Source: Agrobacterium tumefaciens (GTDB lineage: Bacteria > Pseudomonadota > Alphaproteobacteria > Rhizobiales > Rhizobiaceae). From it: DNA of 64,000 nt. The position numbers and the translations under genes are program-made. The first letter of the stretch is position 1; each line of letters opens with the position of its first letter. This document shows positions 48,054 to 56,991 of this stretch, piece after piece. The stretch is from contig CP048469.1 of assembly GCA_025559845.1 (NCBI GenBank), positions 992,001 to 1,056,000 on the forward strand. The letters are read 5' to 3'. The notes under the pieces are model-generated. The model worked only from the letters and a program-made list of their open reading frames with translations. It did no database searches and was not told the DNA's origin.

Positions 48054-48991
48054 GCGCGCTCACCCTGGTTTTGCGAGACAAGCAGGGTTTCCATCACCGC
48101 CATACGAACGGCAACCCCCATTTCAACCTGGCTTTCAATCACGCTCTGCGGACCGTCGGCCACTTCTGATGCGATTTCCACGCCACGGTTCATCGGGCCG
48201 GGATGCATCACGAGGGCGTCTTCCTTGGCTGCTTTCAGCTTTTCCGCGTCGAGGCCGTAATAATGGAAGTATTCGCGCACCGAAGGCACGAAGGAACCGG
48301 ACATGCGCTCGCGCTGCAGGCGCAGCATCATCACCACGTCGGCATCTTTCAGGCCTTCTTTCATGTCGTGGTAAACTTCCACGCTCATGTCGCGAATGCC
48401 GGAAGGAAGCAGCGTCGCAGGCGCGACGACGCGTACCCGCGCTCCCATCTGGTTCAGCAGAATGATGTTGGAGCGGGCAACGCGCGAATGCAGCACGTCG
48501 CCGCAGATCGCAACCGTGATGCCAGACAGCTCGCCCTTGGCACGGCGAATGGTCAGCGCGTCGAGCAGGGCCTGGGTCGGATGTTCATGCTGGCCGTCAC
48601 CGGCATTCACCACCGAGCAGGCCACCTTCTGCGCCAGAAGCGCTGCGGCACCGGCGGATGAGTGGCGCACCACCAGCACGTCGGGGCGCATGGCGTTCAG
48701 CGTCATGGCCGTGTCGATCAGCGTCTCGCCCTTTTTGACGGAGGAGTTGCCGACCGACATGTTCATCACGTCGGCACCGAGGCGTTTTCCAGCCAGCTCG
48801 AAAGAGGACTGTGTGCGCGTCGAAGCTTCGAAGAACAGGTTGATCTGCGTCAGGCCACGCAATGTCGAGGTTTTCTTCTCGCGCTGACGGCTGATTTTCA
48901 CCGCCTCGTCGGCTTTGTCGAGAAGAAGGGTGATGTCCTGGTGGGAAAGCCCCTTGATGCCGAGGAGATGGCGGTGGGGGAAGAAGACCAT
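48050..48991 (-). CDS. pyrB: Aspartate carbamoyltransferase catalytic subunit
   Basis: A 313-aa enzyme forming N-carbamoyl-aspartate in pyrimidine synthesis. The carbamoyl-phosphate motif FFEASTRT (STRT 57-60) is followed by [12 protein letters not shown] and [11 protein letters not shown], all intact, so unlike its partner it should be active. No regulatory chain (pyrI) is nearby. The overlap with the dihydroorotase-like gene implies a fixed ratio, consistent with a joint complex. Confidence 0.95.
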   Translation of the reverse strand: MVFFPHRHLLGIKGLSHQDITLLLDKADEAVKISRQREKKTSTLRGLTQINLFFEASTRTQSSFELAGKRLGADVMNMSVGNSSVKKGETLIDTAMTLNAMRPDVLVVRHSSAGAAALLAQKVACSVVNAGDGQHEHPTQALLDALTIRRAKGELSGITVAICGDVLHSRVARSNIILLNQMGARVRVVAPATLLPSGIRDMSVEVYHDMKEGLKDADVVMMLRLQRERMSGSFVPSVREYFHYYGLDAEKLKAAKEDALVMHPGPMNRGVEIASEVADGPQSVIESQVEMGVAVRMAVMETLLVSQNQGERA

Positions 48992-49287
48992 GCGGTTTGC
49001 CTCCTGATGGGCGTCGCATTTTCCCGTGAAAATGCCCGGAACGCCCGAATGCTGGTCCGTGCGCTCCCATTCGCTGTCTACACGCCTGTGGAGCGCCGCG
49101 GAATTCGGTCCTGCGCTCTATAGAGACTGCTTGGGCGAGGGGCAAGCGTCCGCGACCCTGTGAAATGAAAACATGGCGATGTTTCCCCGCTTGCTTTGTA
49201 TCAAGGCGCGTCTTTGTGGCGTAAGGCACTCTCCAGTGTTAGTCGCAGCCAATCAGGGTTTTGCGCGCAGATCATCGGAATTATGCC

Positions 49288-49866
49288 ATGTCTTCCTATT
49301 CGGTTTTTGCTTTGGCGGCTCTTGCGCTTTTGTTGACGCCAGGCCCGACCAACACGCTTCTGGCGCTGTCCGGTGCCGGTCGCGGCGTTAAAGCCTCACT
49401 GCCGCTGATGCTTGGCGAAATTGCCGGTTATCTTCTCGTCATCCTGTCGCTTGTTCTGCTCGTCTCGCGTTTTCTCGAGGCGCATGCCGGGCTTGCCTCT
49501 GCCATCAAGCTTTGCGCGGCGGTCTGGGTGGCCTTTCTGGCGGTTCGGCTCTGGAGCCTGCCGCCGTCCGCGCCGATTGGCGAGGCCATCTCGGTTCGCC
49601 GCGTATTCGTCACGACATGCCTCAATCCAAAGGCGCTGATCGTCGGCCTCGTGCTGTTGCCGCAGGCGCCGGTTGCCGAGGTCTGGTCGTATATTCTGCT
49701 GTTTTCGCTGCTGGTGGCATTTGCTGCGTTGGCCTGGCTTTGCGCCGGTGCCTTTCTCATTCGCCATGCCAGCCAGTCGTCACCGCGTCTGGTTCGCGGC
49801 ACGGCATCGTGCTTTTTGCTTGTGCTGTCACTTGGACTTGCCGGAAACGTGTTCGGCATTCTCTGA
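49288..49866 (+). CDS. LysE/RhtB family amino-acid exporter
   Basis: A 192-aa membrane protein with about six helices. The N-terminal signature LLLTPGPTNTLLAL is that of LysE/RhtB exporters, which expel amino acids or related metabolites. The substrate is unknown. The ATG at 49288 has GGAA upstream; a TTG at 49261 is rejected. It stands alone, divergent from pyrB with a 296-bp spacer that shows no gene. Confidence 0.88.
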   Translation: MSSYSVFALAALALLLTPGPTNTLLALSGAGRGVKASLPLMLGEIAGYLLVILSLVLLVSRFLEAHAGLASAIKLCAAVWVAFLAVRLWSLPPSAPIGEAISVRRVFVTTCLNPKALIVGLVLLPQAPVAEVWSYILLFSLLVAFAALAWLCAGAFLIRHASQSSPRLVRGTASCFLLVLSLGLAGNVFGIL

Positions 49867-49932
49867 GAACAGCGTCCGAAAAATGCCAAAACCGGGCGTT
49901 TAATCCGTTCAATCGCTTCCTGTGGGCAAAAT

Positions 49933-49957
49933 TATGCAATATCACCCACTATGCAAT
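49933..49957 (+). repeat. Direct repeat TATGCAAT upstream of aidB
   Basis: Two exact TATGCAAT copies start 17 bp apart, 28 bp before the aidB start codon. The position suits a regulator site, but the spacing is not an Ada box (AAT-N6-GCAA). Confidence 0.4.
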
Positions 49958-49985
49958 TCAAATTAAAAGCAGCTAGAAGCACTTG

Positions 49986-51638
49986 ATGACCCAGAACTCC
50001 CGGACCGATGAATCGCTCGCCGAATTGAACCAGCCAAGCCTCTGGACCGGCATCAATGCTTATCGCTCAGATCCGCTGATCGTTGATCTGACGTCGGGGC
50101 TGTCGCGAAACGTGCGGGATGAGTTCGACCAGCTTGGCCGTTACGTTACCTCGCACGAGGCGCAGGAACTGGCGCGCATGGCCAACCAGGGCGTGCCGAA
50201 ACTCAACACCCACGGCCCGCGCGGCGAACGGCTGGATCAGGTGGAGTTTCATCCGGCCTGGCACGCGCTTATGCGCCGCTCCATGTCGTCTGGCCTGCAT
50301 TCCGCCGCCTGGGAAAATTCGCCGGATACGCGCGGCAACGAACACAAGGCACGCGCCACCAAGTTCTATCTGACCTCGCAGCTTGAGGCCGGGCACCTGT
50401 GCCCGTTGACCATGACCAGCGCATCCGTTGCCGCAATCATGACCTCGCCGCGTGTGCAGAAGGAGTGGGCGCCGAAAATCCTGTCGCGCAAATACGATTC
50501 GTCGCAGAAACCGGCATTGCAGAAAACCGCCGTGACCATCGGCATGGGCATGACGGAAAAGCAGGGCGGCACGGATGTGCGCGCCAACCGCACGACGGCG
50601 GAACGGGTGGGCGAGGGCATCTATCGTCTGTCCGGCCACAAATGGTTCCTCTCCGCGCCGATGAGTGACGGTTTCGTCATGCTGGCGCAGATGGGCGATG
50701 GCATGGGCTGCTTCCTCGTGCCGCGTTACCTTGAAGACGGTTCCGCCAATGGCCTGCATTTCCAGCGCCTCAAGGACAAGCTTGGCAATCGCTCCAACGC
50801 CTCTGCCGAAGTCGAGTTCACCGATGCCTTCGGCTATCTGCTGGGTGATCCCGGTGCCGGTGTTCGCACCATTCTCGATATGGTCACGCTGACGCGCCTC
50901 GATTGCGCGCTCGCCTCTGCCGGCATGATGCGCGCCTCGCTGGCCGAAGCCGTGCACTATGCCCGTGGCCGTTCTGTCTTCGGCAAGATGCTGGTCAGCC
51001 AACCGATCATGACCCGCGTGCTTGCGGACATGGCGCTTGATGCGGCGGCGGCAACGGCCCTTTCGTTCCGGCTGGCCACGGCCTTCGACGCAGCCCGCAA
51101 CAATCCTGCGGAAGCGGCTTATGCCCGCGTCATGACGCCGATCGTCAAATACTGGTGCTGCAAGATCGCACCGGCGCTGATCTACGAGGCCATGGAATGC
51201 CTCGGCGGCAACGGTTACGTTGAAGAGCGCCCGATTGCCCGCCATTACCGCGAAGCTCCCGTCAACGCCATCTGGGAAGGCTCCGGCAACGTCATGGCGC
51301 TGGATGTGCTGCGTGTCCTTCAGCGCGGCAAGGATCTCTTCGATCTCGTTTTCCAGACGCTGGAGCGCGATCTCGGCCCTTCGGGCAAGAAGACCACGGA
51401 TGTTCTGCGTGCGGCGATTGCGCTTGCTGAGCGCGACGAGGGTGCAGCCCGTCTTCTGGTCGAACAGTTTGCGCTTGCGGCGGCTGCCGCAGAGCTTTGC
51501 CGCCTCGGTGCCGGCAAGATCGCCGACGCATTCCTCGAAACGCGTCTGGCCGGCGGCTGGAGGCACACCTATGGCATGCTCGATTCGCGCTTCGATCCGA
51601 CATACATTATCGATCTTCTCTATCCGCCAGCGACATAA
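49986..51638 (+). CDS. aidB: AidB-type acyl-CoA dehydrogenase
   Basis: A 550-aa flavoprotein. It matches AidB along its length: the FAD-binding GMGMTEKQGGTDVRANRT, HKWFLSAPMSD, RLKDKLGNRSNASAEVEF and the late ECLGGNGYVEE with IWEGSGNVMALDVLR. AidB is linked to the response to DNA alkylation and can bind DNA, while its true substrate is unknown. The ATG at 49986 is chosen over a TTG three bases upstream. Monocistronic by context. Confidence 0.92.
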   Translation: MTQNSRTDESLAELNQPSLWTGINAYRSDPLIVDLTSGLSRNVRDEFDQLGRYVTSHEAQELARMANQGVPKLNTHGPRGERLDQVEFHPAWHALMRRSMSSGLHSAAWENSPDTRGNEHKARATKFYLTSQLEAGHLCPLTMTSASVAAIMTSPRVQKEWAPKILSRKYDSSQKPALQKTAVTIGMGMTEKQGGTDVRANRTTAERVGEGIYRLSGHKWFLSAPMSDGFVMLAQMGDGMGCFLVPRYLEDGSANGLHFQRLKDKLGNRSNASAEVEFTDAFGYLLGDPGAGVRTILDMVTLTRLDCALASAGMMRASLAEAVHYARGRSVFGKMLVSQPIMTRVLADMALDAAAATALSFRLATAFDAARNNPAEAAYARVMTPIVKYWCCKIAPALIYEAMECLGGNGYVEERPIARHYREAPVNAIWEGSGNVMALDVLRVLQRGKDLFDLVFQTLERDLGPSGKKTTDVLRAAIALAERDEGAARLLVEQFALAAAAAELCRLGAGKIADAFLETRLAGGWRHTYGMLDSRFDPTYIIDLLYPPAT

Positions 51639-51775
51639 GGTGGCGATTGGGAAGATCAGGCACACGCGATCCTGTGGGAGGGGTGGGATTTGAACAGCAG
51701 TGGTGGCGTATTCATCTGTCCGATTTGTCTTTCGCATGCCGTGCTTATGGGCGCGGTCATGGGGCTTGAAACACC

Positions 51776-52387
51776 ATGCTGATCTTTCGCTCTGCACGAC
51801 CCGAAGACGAGGACGCCCTTTACGCCATCAGCCTGGCAACCGGTGATGCCGGCCAGGATGCGACGCAGCTTTACCGCGACGGGCGCATGGTCGGCCATAT
51901 CTACGCGGTTCCCTATCTGCATCTGTGGCCGGACGCTGTCTTTGTCGCCGAGGATGACGAGGGCGTCTGCGGTTATATCGTCGGGGCGCTCGATACGGCG
52001 CTGCACGAAGAACGGCTGGAACAGGAGTGGTGGCCGCACCTGCGCGCGCTTTATCCCGATCCTGAAGGCGATCCGGAAAGCTGGAACGCCGATCAGCGCC
52101 GCGCCCACTACATTCATCACCCGCGCCGCACGCCGACCTGGCTGACCGAGCCTTTTGCCGCTCACATCCACATGAACCTTCTGCCGCGCACGCAAGGCAA
52201 GGGCGGTGGCACCCGGCTTTTGTCCCGCTGGCTCGACATGGCGAGACAAAATGGCGTCGGCGGCATCCATCTCGGTGCCAGCGAGCGCAACGAAACCGGC
52301 ATGCGCTTCTGGGAAACCCGCGGTTTCAAGCGTCTCGAAAGCCACGAAACGCCTGGCACCGTCTGGTTTGGTATGGCGCTCGAATAG
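51776..52387 (+). CDS. GNAT family acetyltransferase
   Basis: A 203-aa GNAT-fold protein. The acetyl-CoA loop is QGKGGGTRLL (Q-x-x-G-x-G/A pattern) near residue 140, followed by LGASERNETGMRFWETRGF, the typical beta5-alpha4 segment. An acidic/aromatic middle (EWWPHLRALYPDPEGDPE) resembles the acetyltransferase-like domain of bacterial O-GlcNAcase relatives. The substrate is unknown. It converges with the ornithine cyclodeaminase-family gene (24-bp gap). Confidence 0.85.
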   Translation: MLIFRSARPEDEDALYAISLATGDAGQDATQLYRDGRMVGHIYAVPYLHLWPDAVFVAEDDEGVCGYIVGALDTALHEERLEQEWWPHLRALYPDPEGDPESWNADQRRAHYIHHPRRTPTWLTEPFAAHIHMNLLPRTQGKGGGTRLLSRWLDMARQNGVGGIHLGASERNETGMRFWETRGFKRLESHETPGTVWFGMALE

Positions 52388-52411
52388 CGCTTCTATTGGC
52401 CTGCGAGCACG

Positions 52412-53335
52412 TTACGCCTTTCTGCGCAACAGGGCCGCAGCCACCGCGACATCCGTACCGGCAAGGCCGGTCGAGCAGAACAGCGTTATCTCGTCCGGTG
52501 ACCGACGGCCGGTCTGCTGTCCCGCAACAATCTCTGCGAGATCCCTGATGCGTTGTTCGTCCGGCGTGCCGGCAAGAAAAAACGGTGATGCGTAGGCGCG
52601 AATCTGGTCGGGCGAATCTGTCGCGATCAGGCTCGCAGCAGCGGCGACGTCTTTGCCCAGTTCGTGTGCATTGACAGTCTTCGGCCCAACCGTGTTGATA
52701 TGGACGCCGGGTTTCAATGATCGCGCATGGATGACGGGTGTCTTGCTGCTGGTCGCGCAGATGACGATATCGGCGTCCGCGACTGCATCCTCGACCGTCT
52801 CGGCAGGCTGGATGTCGATATCCAGCTGACGCTGCATTTCTGTTGCGAATGCATGTCTGTTCGCTTTGTCCCGGCTGAAGACGCGCACATGTGAAAGGCG
52901 CCGCACGGCCGCTGCCGGAGCAAGTTGGGTCCGCGCCTGAAGGCTGCTGCCGATGATGCCGACCGTTTTGGCATTTTCGGAGCTGAGGTGGCGAATGGCG
53001 ACGCCACCGATTGCACCGGTTCGGATCGCACCGAGCTTTTCTCCCAGAACGAGCCCTTCCAGCCGGGCTGTGTCGGCTGACCAGACGGCAACGATCTGCG
53101 AATGTTCGTTGCCGGCAAAGGTATCGTAGACGCGAAAACCCGCGATCGCATCATCCCCGACAAGGCCGCCGACGGTAAAGACAAGATCGCCTTTGCCGGG
53201 AAAGGCGACATGGTGTCTGGGTGGGGCAACCAGTTCGCCAAGCGCTTTTTTCCGCATGGCGGCCTCAACCGCTTCTATCGCGATCGGCATGATGTCGCCG
53301 CCGCTCAGGTCCTGATCCGTCAATATCGTCGTCAT
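52412..53335 (-). CDS. Ornithine cyclodeaminase / mu-crystallin family protein
   Basis: A 307-aa NAD(P)-dependent enzyme of the OCD family, which includes ornithine cyclodeaminase, delta1-pyrroline-2-carboxylate reductase and alanine dehydrogenase types. The Rossmann region is VGIIGSSLQARTQLAPAAAVRR, with IVICATSSKTPVI after it. Which reaction applies cannot be told; no proline operon surrounds it. The ATG at 53335 has AAGGA upstream. A TetR regulator is divergent, 194 bp away, a common controller arrangement. Confidence 0.85.
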   Translation of the reverse strand: MTTILTDQDLSGGDIMPIAIEAVEAAMRKKALGELVAPPRHHVAFPGKGDLVFTVGGLVGDDAIAGFRVYDTFAGNEHSQIVAVWSADTARLEGLVLGEKLGAIRTGAIGGVAIRHLSSENAKTVGIIGSSLQARTQLAPAAAVRRLSHVRVFSRDKANRHAFATEMQRQLDIDIQPAETVEDAVADADIVICATSSKTPVIHARSLKPGVHINTVGPKTVNAHELGKDVAAAASLIATDSPDQIRAYASPFFLAGTPDEQRIRDLAEIVAGQQTGRRSPDEITLFCSTGLAGTDVAVAAALLRRKA

Positions 53336-53529
53336 GGCTGTCCTTTCGCTCGCCACATGCTGCAAGCTCAAGTGCAGTTTAGGTCAAGCATCTCTCAAAA
53401 AAGAAGCGCTGGTGCGCAGTTTGGCCGTCATCCACAGGAACCTTGGCCTTGCCGCGCCTCGTGCGTTGTTCTTCCCTTCATGCTTTGTTAACCCGGTGGT
53501 TCAGCTTCCGGGAAGGACGGGTAGACACT

Positions 53530-54180
53530 ATGCTTGCGAGCGCCGCCGCAGAGATGATTTCGGACGTAAAACCGGAAAAGCGCATCAAGGATCGCGCCGC
53601 CACCGAGAAGGCCATCTTCAATGCCGCCAAGTCCATTCTGGCGGAAGAGGGCTTCCAGAATTTCGGCATCAATGCCATTGCGCGCCGGGCCGGTTGCGAC
53701 AAGCAGCTCATCTACCGCTATTTCCGGGGTCTTGAAGGCCTGATCGAAGCAATCGGTGAAGACCTCGGCTCATGGGTCAAGGATCGCATCCCTGAAGATA
53801 CCGGTGGCATGTTCCTGCTGACCTATGGCGACCTCATGGAGAAGCTGGCGCTTTATTTCATGGATGCGCTGCGCGCCGACCCGCTCGTCTGCAAGATCAT
53901 CGCCTGGGAAGTGTCCGAAAACTCGCCGCAGGTGCGCCAGCTTTCCGAAGCGCGTGCAAAGTCTCTGGCGAAGTGGCTGGAGCGTATGCGCGGTTCGCTG
54001 GAGGCGCCCAAAGGCGTCGATACCGCAGCCGTCAACGCCGTGCTGTTTGCGGCGATCCAGCATCTCGTTATTTCCGCCGCCGCCAGCGGCCAGTTCGCCG
54101 GCGTCCCGCTCAAATCCACCAAGGATTGGGAAAAGGTCGCAACCGCCGTCAAGAGGCTGGTGCGTGGCGTCTACGGCTGA
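53530..54180 (+). CDS. TetR family transcriptional regulator
   Basis: A 216-aa regulator. The N-terminal helix-turn-helix (FNAAKSILAEEGFQNFGINAIARRAGCDKQLIYRYF) is typical; the C-terminal ligand domain is unassigned. It is divergent from the OCD-family gene, which it may control. The ATG at 53530 gives a normal N-terminal arm; a GGAAGGAC site is somewhat far (about 13 nt), so the start is not certain. Confidence 0.87.
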   Translation: MLASAAAEMISDVKPEKRIKDRAATEKAIFNAAKSILAEEGFQNFGINAIARRAGCDKQLIYRYFRGLEGLIEAIGEDLGSWVKDRIPEDTGGMFLLTYGDLMEKLALYFMDALRADPLVCKIIAWEVSENSPQVRQLSEARAKSLAKWLERMRGSLEAPKGVDTAAVNAVLFAAIQHLVISAAASGQFAGVPLKSTKDWEKVATAVKRLVRGVYG

Positions 54181-54362
54181 TAGCCGCAAGGCCTGATCTA
54201 CATATTCCCCCATCTGGCCGCTTGTGTCTTTCGCAGCGGTTTTTCTATGCGTGGCACAGATGTCTCTTGCGGGTGACGTCGGGGGTTATCCACATCCGCA
54301 TCCCGTTTGTTAACCATGTTGGCAGCTTTTGTTTGCCTGGCGGCGGCCGCCGGTTCACTGTG

Positions 54363-54378
54363 TTAATAATTCGTTAAC
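54363..54378 (+). promoter_or_regulatory. Full CtrA box TTAA-N7-TTAAC
   Basis: TTAA-TAATTCG-TTAAC is an exact match to the CtrA binding consensus of alphaproteobacteria. It lies 32 bp upstream of the GTG start of a small membrane protein, close to where a -35 element would be. Another TTAACC half-site occurs at 54310-54315. Confidence 0.6.
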
Positions 54379-54410
54379 CATGCGCAATGACTGCGCAGAG
54401 GGAGCCGCAA

Positions 54411-54572
54411 GTGAGCCGCTGGATAGCTTTGAGCGTCATGATGACGTTTTTTGCCATGCTGCCGTTGGATATCGACGTGCCAGCGCTGAACCTATGCCTT
54501 ATGGCGTTCGCGCGCTGGGCGGTGCTTGCTGGCATTCCCGAGACGTTTTTCGTACGGGAGCAGATGGCATGA
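54411..54572 (+). CDS. Small membrane protein (53 aa), unknown
   Basis: A 53-residue protein with two hydrophobic segments (about residues 4-18 and 24-42). The GTG start is supported by AGAGGGAG (54397-54404), 6 nt upstream. The stop overlaps the next gene as ATGA, so the pair is an operon. I do not know the family. A CtrA box upstream suggests cell-cycle control. The alternative ATG at 54387 lacks a ribosome site. Confidence 0.7.
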   Translation: MSRWIALSVMMTFFAMLPLDIDVPALNLCLMAFARWAVLAGIPETFFVREQMA

Positions 54573-54886
54573 AGTGGTTTCTTATCCTCTGGGCCGGTCC
54601 CGTCGCTCTTCTGGCGGGCTGGTACTGGCTTTCCTATTACGACATGAGTTTCGGCTTCTACATGCTGACCCGCCAGACGCATGATCTCGTCTTCCAGGTC
54701 TACGGCAACATTCTCGGATTGCCGCCGGAAAGCCTGCCGCCGATGGTGGCACGCGCCATTGCGGTCGACAGCCTGATCGTGCTGGCAATCGTCGCCTTCC
54801 GCAAAAGAAAGAAAATCATCGCCTGGTGGCAGGGCCGTCAGTCTGTGGAGCGCGCCAGCGCCGAAAGCCTGTCCAGCGCACCCTGA
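54569..54886 (+). CDS. Small membrane protein (105 aa), unknown
   Basis: A 105-residue protein with one helix near residues 2-22, a polar middle with [22 protein letters not shown], and a second helix near residues 68-80 followed by a basic tail (FRKRKKI). It may belong to a small rhizobial family I recall as DUF6105, unverified. The start overlaps the preceding gene (ATGA). The last 49 bp overlap the 3' end of ruvX on the other strand. Confidence 0.75.
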   Translation: MKWFLILWAGPVALLAGWYWLSYYDMSFGFYMLTRQTHDLVFQVYGNILGLPPESLPPMVARAIAVDSLIVLAIVAFRKRKKIIAWWQGRQSVERASAESLSSAP

Positions 54887-55317
54887 AGAATGAAGCTTGC
54901 CGCAGCCGAATCGATGCGTTCGGCCCGCTTGGCGCGTGACACGTCCATTTCCAGAAGCGCCCGTTCCGCTGCAACCGTCGAAAGCCGCTCGTCCCAGTAG
55001 ATGAAGGGCAGGGCGGTCTTGTCGCTCATCGACCGAACGAAGGCGCGCGTGGCCTGCACGCGCGGACCGGATGAGCCATCCATATTCATCGGCAGACCGA
55101 TCACGAAGGCTGCGACCTTTTCCTTTTCGGCAAAGGACAGCAGCACCTCGGCATCCTGCGTGAATTTCACCCGCTTGATCACGGGGCGCGGCGTGGCAAA
55201 GCGCCGCGACAGGTCGGACATGGCAAGGCCGATGGTTTTCGTGCCAAGGTCCAGTCCGGCAATGGCCTGTCCCGGCTGCAGAAAACCCGCAAGTTCTTCG
55301 ATTGTCAGCGTTGCCAT
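54838..55317 (-). CDS. ruvX: Holliday-junction resolvase-like protein RuvX/YqgF
   Basis: A 159-aa RNase H-fold protein. Conserved acidic motifs are present: [44 protein letters not shown] and [12 protein letters not shown]. YqgF is needed for 16S rRNA 5'-end processing in E. coli, and resolvase activity is reported for relatives. The ATG at 55317 gives the normal length. Its 3' end overlaps the convergent membrane-protein gene by 49 bp. Confidence 0.9.
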   Translation of the reverse strand: MATLTIEELAGFLQPGQAIAGLDLGTKTIGLAMSDLSRRFATPRPVIKRVKFTQDAEVLLSFAEKEKVAAFVIGLPMNMDGSSGPRVQATRAFVRSMSDKTALPFIYWDERLSTVAAERALLEMDVSRAKRAERIDSAAASFILQGALDRLSALARSTD

Positions 55318-55327
55318 GCGTTTTCTC

Positions 55328-55630
55328 TTACCGCTTGCGAACAAATTCGGTGCGCAGCACCAGCCCTTTGACGGCATCGTGCTTGCAATCGATCTCTTCG
55401 GGATTATCTGTCAGTCGTATCGACTTGATAACCGTTCCCTGCTTCAGCGTCGTGTTTGCGCCCTTGACCTTCAGATCCTTGATAAGTGTAACAGAATCGC
55501 CATCGGCCAGGAGGTTTCCCGCCGCGTCATAGACTGCGTTTGCCTTTGCCGCTTCTGCTGCTATTTCAGAGGCCGGGCGCCATTCGCCGCTCGCTTCGTC
55601 ATACACATATTCGTCATCATCTGCGGCCAT
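55328..55630 (-). CDS. PhnA-domain protein
   Basis: About 100 aa. The C-terminal 70 residues ([20 protein letters not shown] ... [14 protein letters not shown]) match the PhnA domain; the N-terminal zinc ribbon of full PhnA is missing and is replaced by an acidic segment ([14 protein letters not shown]). Despite the name there is no good evidence that PhnA acts on phosphonates. The start at 55630 is a guess (no clear ribosome site); the frame is open to 55705. Confidence 0.7.
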   Translation of the reverse strand: MAADDDEYVYDEASGEWRPASEIAAEAAKANAVYDAAGNLLADGDSVTLIKDLKVKGANTTLKQGTVIKSIRLTDNPEEIDCKHDAVKGLVLRTEFVRKR

Positions 55631-55814
55631 GTTCGCAATCCAATTCAAAAGCATGTCGCGCAAAAATACGTCAGGCGGTTTTGCGATAACGGCATGCGAA
55701 AGCAAGAAATCTGCAAAGCGTTGTGAAACTGAAAATCTCGACGCCTTGCTGGGGTAACCGGTTATCCGGCCCGTCCTATGTCACAGTATACCGTTAATAC
55801 AAAGGAGAACTTCC

Positions 55815-56519
55815 ATGAAAGTCACTTGGCTCGGTCACGCCGCCTTCCGCATTGAAACGGCAAAGGCGAAAATCCTCGTCGACCCGTTCTTCACCGGAAA
55901 TCCATCCTTTGCCGGGCTGGACGCCAAGGGCGCCGCTGGCGGTATCACCCACATTCTCCTGACCCACGGTCACGGCGACCACGTGGGTGACACGATCCAG
56001 CTTGCCAATGAAACAGGTGCAACGGTTCTCGCCAATGCCGACCTGGCTGCATGGCTCGGCTCCAAGGGTGTTTCGAAGCTCGAAATGGGGAACACCGGCG
56101 GTACGGTGCATTTCGACGGATTTTCGGCGACCTTCACCAACGCGCTTCATTCCTCGGCGCAGATCACCGAAGACGGCGTTTCCCATTCGCTCGGCAATGC
56201 CAACGGCCTGATGCTGCACTTCGAAGACGGCCCGACGGTCTACCACATGGGCGACACCGATATCTTCTCCGACATGAAGCTTATCAATGAACTGCATGCG
56301 CCAGACATCGGCCTCGTGCCGATCGGCGACCGCTTCACGATGGGTGGCGCGGTGGCTGCTCTGGCCTGCCAGCGCTTCTTCAAGTTCGAGCATGCCATCC
56401 CCTGCCACTACGGTTCGTTCCCGATCATCGATCAGACGCCGGAGAAGTTCGTGGATGGTATGGACGGCGAGCAGACCCGCGTTCACACTCCCAAGCCAGG
56501 CGAGACCCTGTCCTTCTGA
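55815..56519 (+). CDS. UPF0173 metal-dependent hydrolase
   Basis: A 234-aa protein of the metallo-beta-lactamase fold. It has [10 protein letters not shown] (H51, H53, D55, H56), then NALHSS, HMGDTD and CHYGSFP, all metal-site elements of this family. The substrate is unknown. It lies upstream of gatC but is separated from it by a strong hairpin. Confidence 0.88.
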   Translation: MKVTWLGHAAFRIETAKAKILVDPFFTGNPSFAGLDAKGAAGGITHILLTHGHGDHVGDTIQLANETGATVLANADLAAWLGSKGVSKLEMGNTGGTVHFDGFSATFTNALHSSAQITEDGVSHSLGNANGLMLHFEDGPTVYHMGDTDIFSDMKLINELHAPDIGLVPIGDRFTMGGAVAALACQRFFKFEHAIPCHYGSFPIIDQTPEKFVDGMDGEQTRVHTPKPGETLSF

Positions 56520-56531
56520 TATCGCGTTTTT

Positions 56532-56580
56532 AAGCATGTCGGCACCGTAAAACCGCGTCAGAGTTTTACCCGACATGCTT
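56532..56580 (+). terminator. Long bulged hairpin between UPF0173 gene and gatC
   Basis: Eleven pairs (AAGCATGTCGG / CCGACATGCTT), a 4-nt bulge, then seven more pairs (GTAAAAC / GTTTTAC) around a 9-nt loop. The tail is only TCTACC, so it may be a terminator of weak type or an mRNA end-protecting structure. Confidence 0.45.
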
Positions 56581-56617
56581 TCTACCGTTGCGAACGGCGG
56601 ACATGCTGATTATAGCG

Positions 56618-56635
56618 GGTAGGAAAATTCCTACC
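56618..56635 (+). promoter_or_regulatory. Inverted repeat abutting the gatC ribosome site
   Basis: GGTAGGAA-AA-TTCCTACC is a perfect 8-bp dyad that ends directly at the Shine-Dalgarno (GGAG, 56636-56639) of gatC. It could be an operator or a translational switch. Confidence 0.45.
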
Positions 56636-56646
56636 GGAGTAGAACC

Positions 56647-56934
56647 ATGTCCGTCGATCTCGCCACCGTGAAGCGCGTTGCGCGCCTTGCCCGTATTGCC
56701 GTCAACGAAGAAGAAGCTGAGAAGATGCTCGGCCAGTTGAATGGTATTCTCGGTTTCGTGGAGCAGCTTTCGGAAGTGAATGTCGACGGCGTCGAGCCGA
56801 TGACCTCCGTCACCCCGGTGGAAATGAAGAAACGCGCCGACGCTGTGACCGATGGCGACAAGGCCGACGATATCGTTGCCAATGCGCCCGCGACTGACCG
56901 GAACTTCTTCATGGTTCCGAAAGTGGTCGAATAA
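56647..56934 (+). CDS. gatC: Asp/Glu-tRNA amidotransferase subunit C
   Basis: A 95-aa subunit that wraps around GatA and stabilises the GatCAB complex, which converts Glu-tRNA-Gln and Asp-tRNA-Asn to the amide forms. [34 protein letters not shown] is the conserved N-terminal half. gatA follows 57 bp downstream, while gatB lies 1.9 kb beyond it. Confidence 0.94.
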   Translation: MSVDLATVKRVARLARIAVNEEEAEKMLGQLNGILGFVEQLSEVNVDGVEPMTSVTPVEMKKRADAVTDGDKADDIVANAPATDRNFFMVPKVVE

Positions 56935-56991
56935 ACCGACCACCGTTCCTTCGCCCGATTTTTCCGAGATTTTCGAAAGCCGTTGCCGACC

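Noticed and set aside
49866..49880. SOS-box-like GAAC-N7-GAAA upstream of aidB
   Set aside because: It overlaps the lysE-family stop region, has a mismatch and no adjacent promoter; chance is likely.
49921..49960. Ada box upstream of aidB
   Set aside because: AAT-N6-GCAA is not present in the right spacing.
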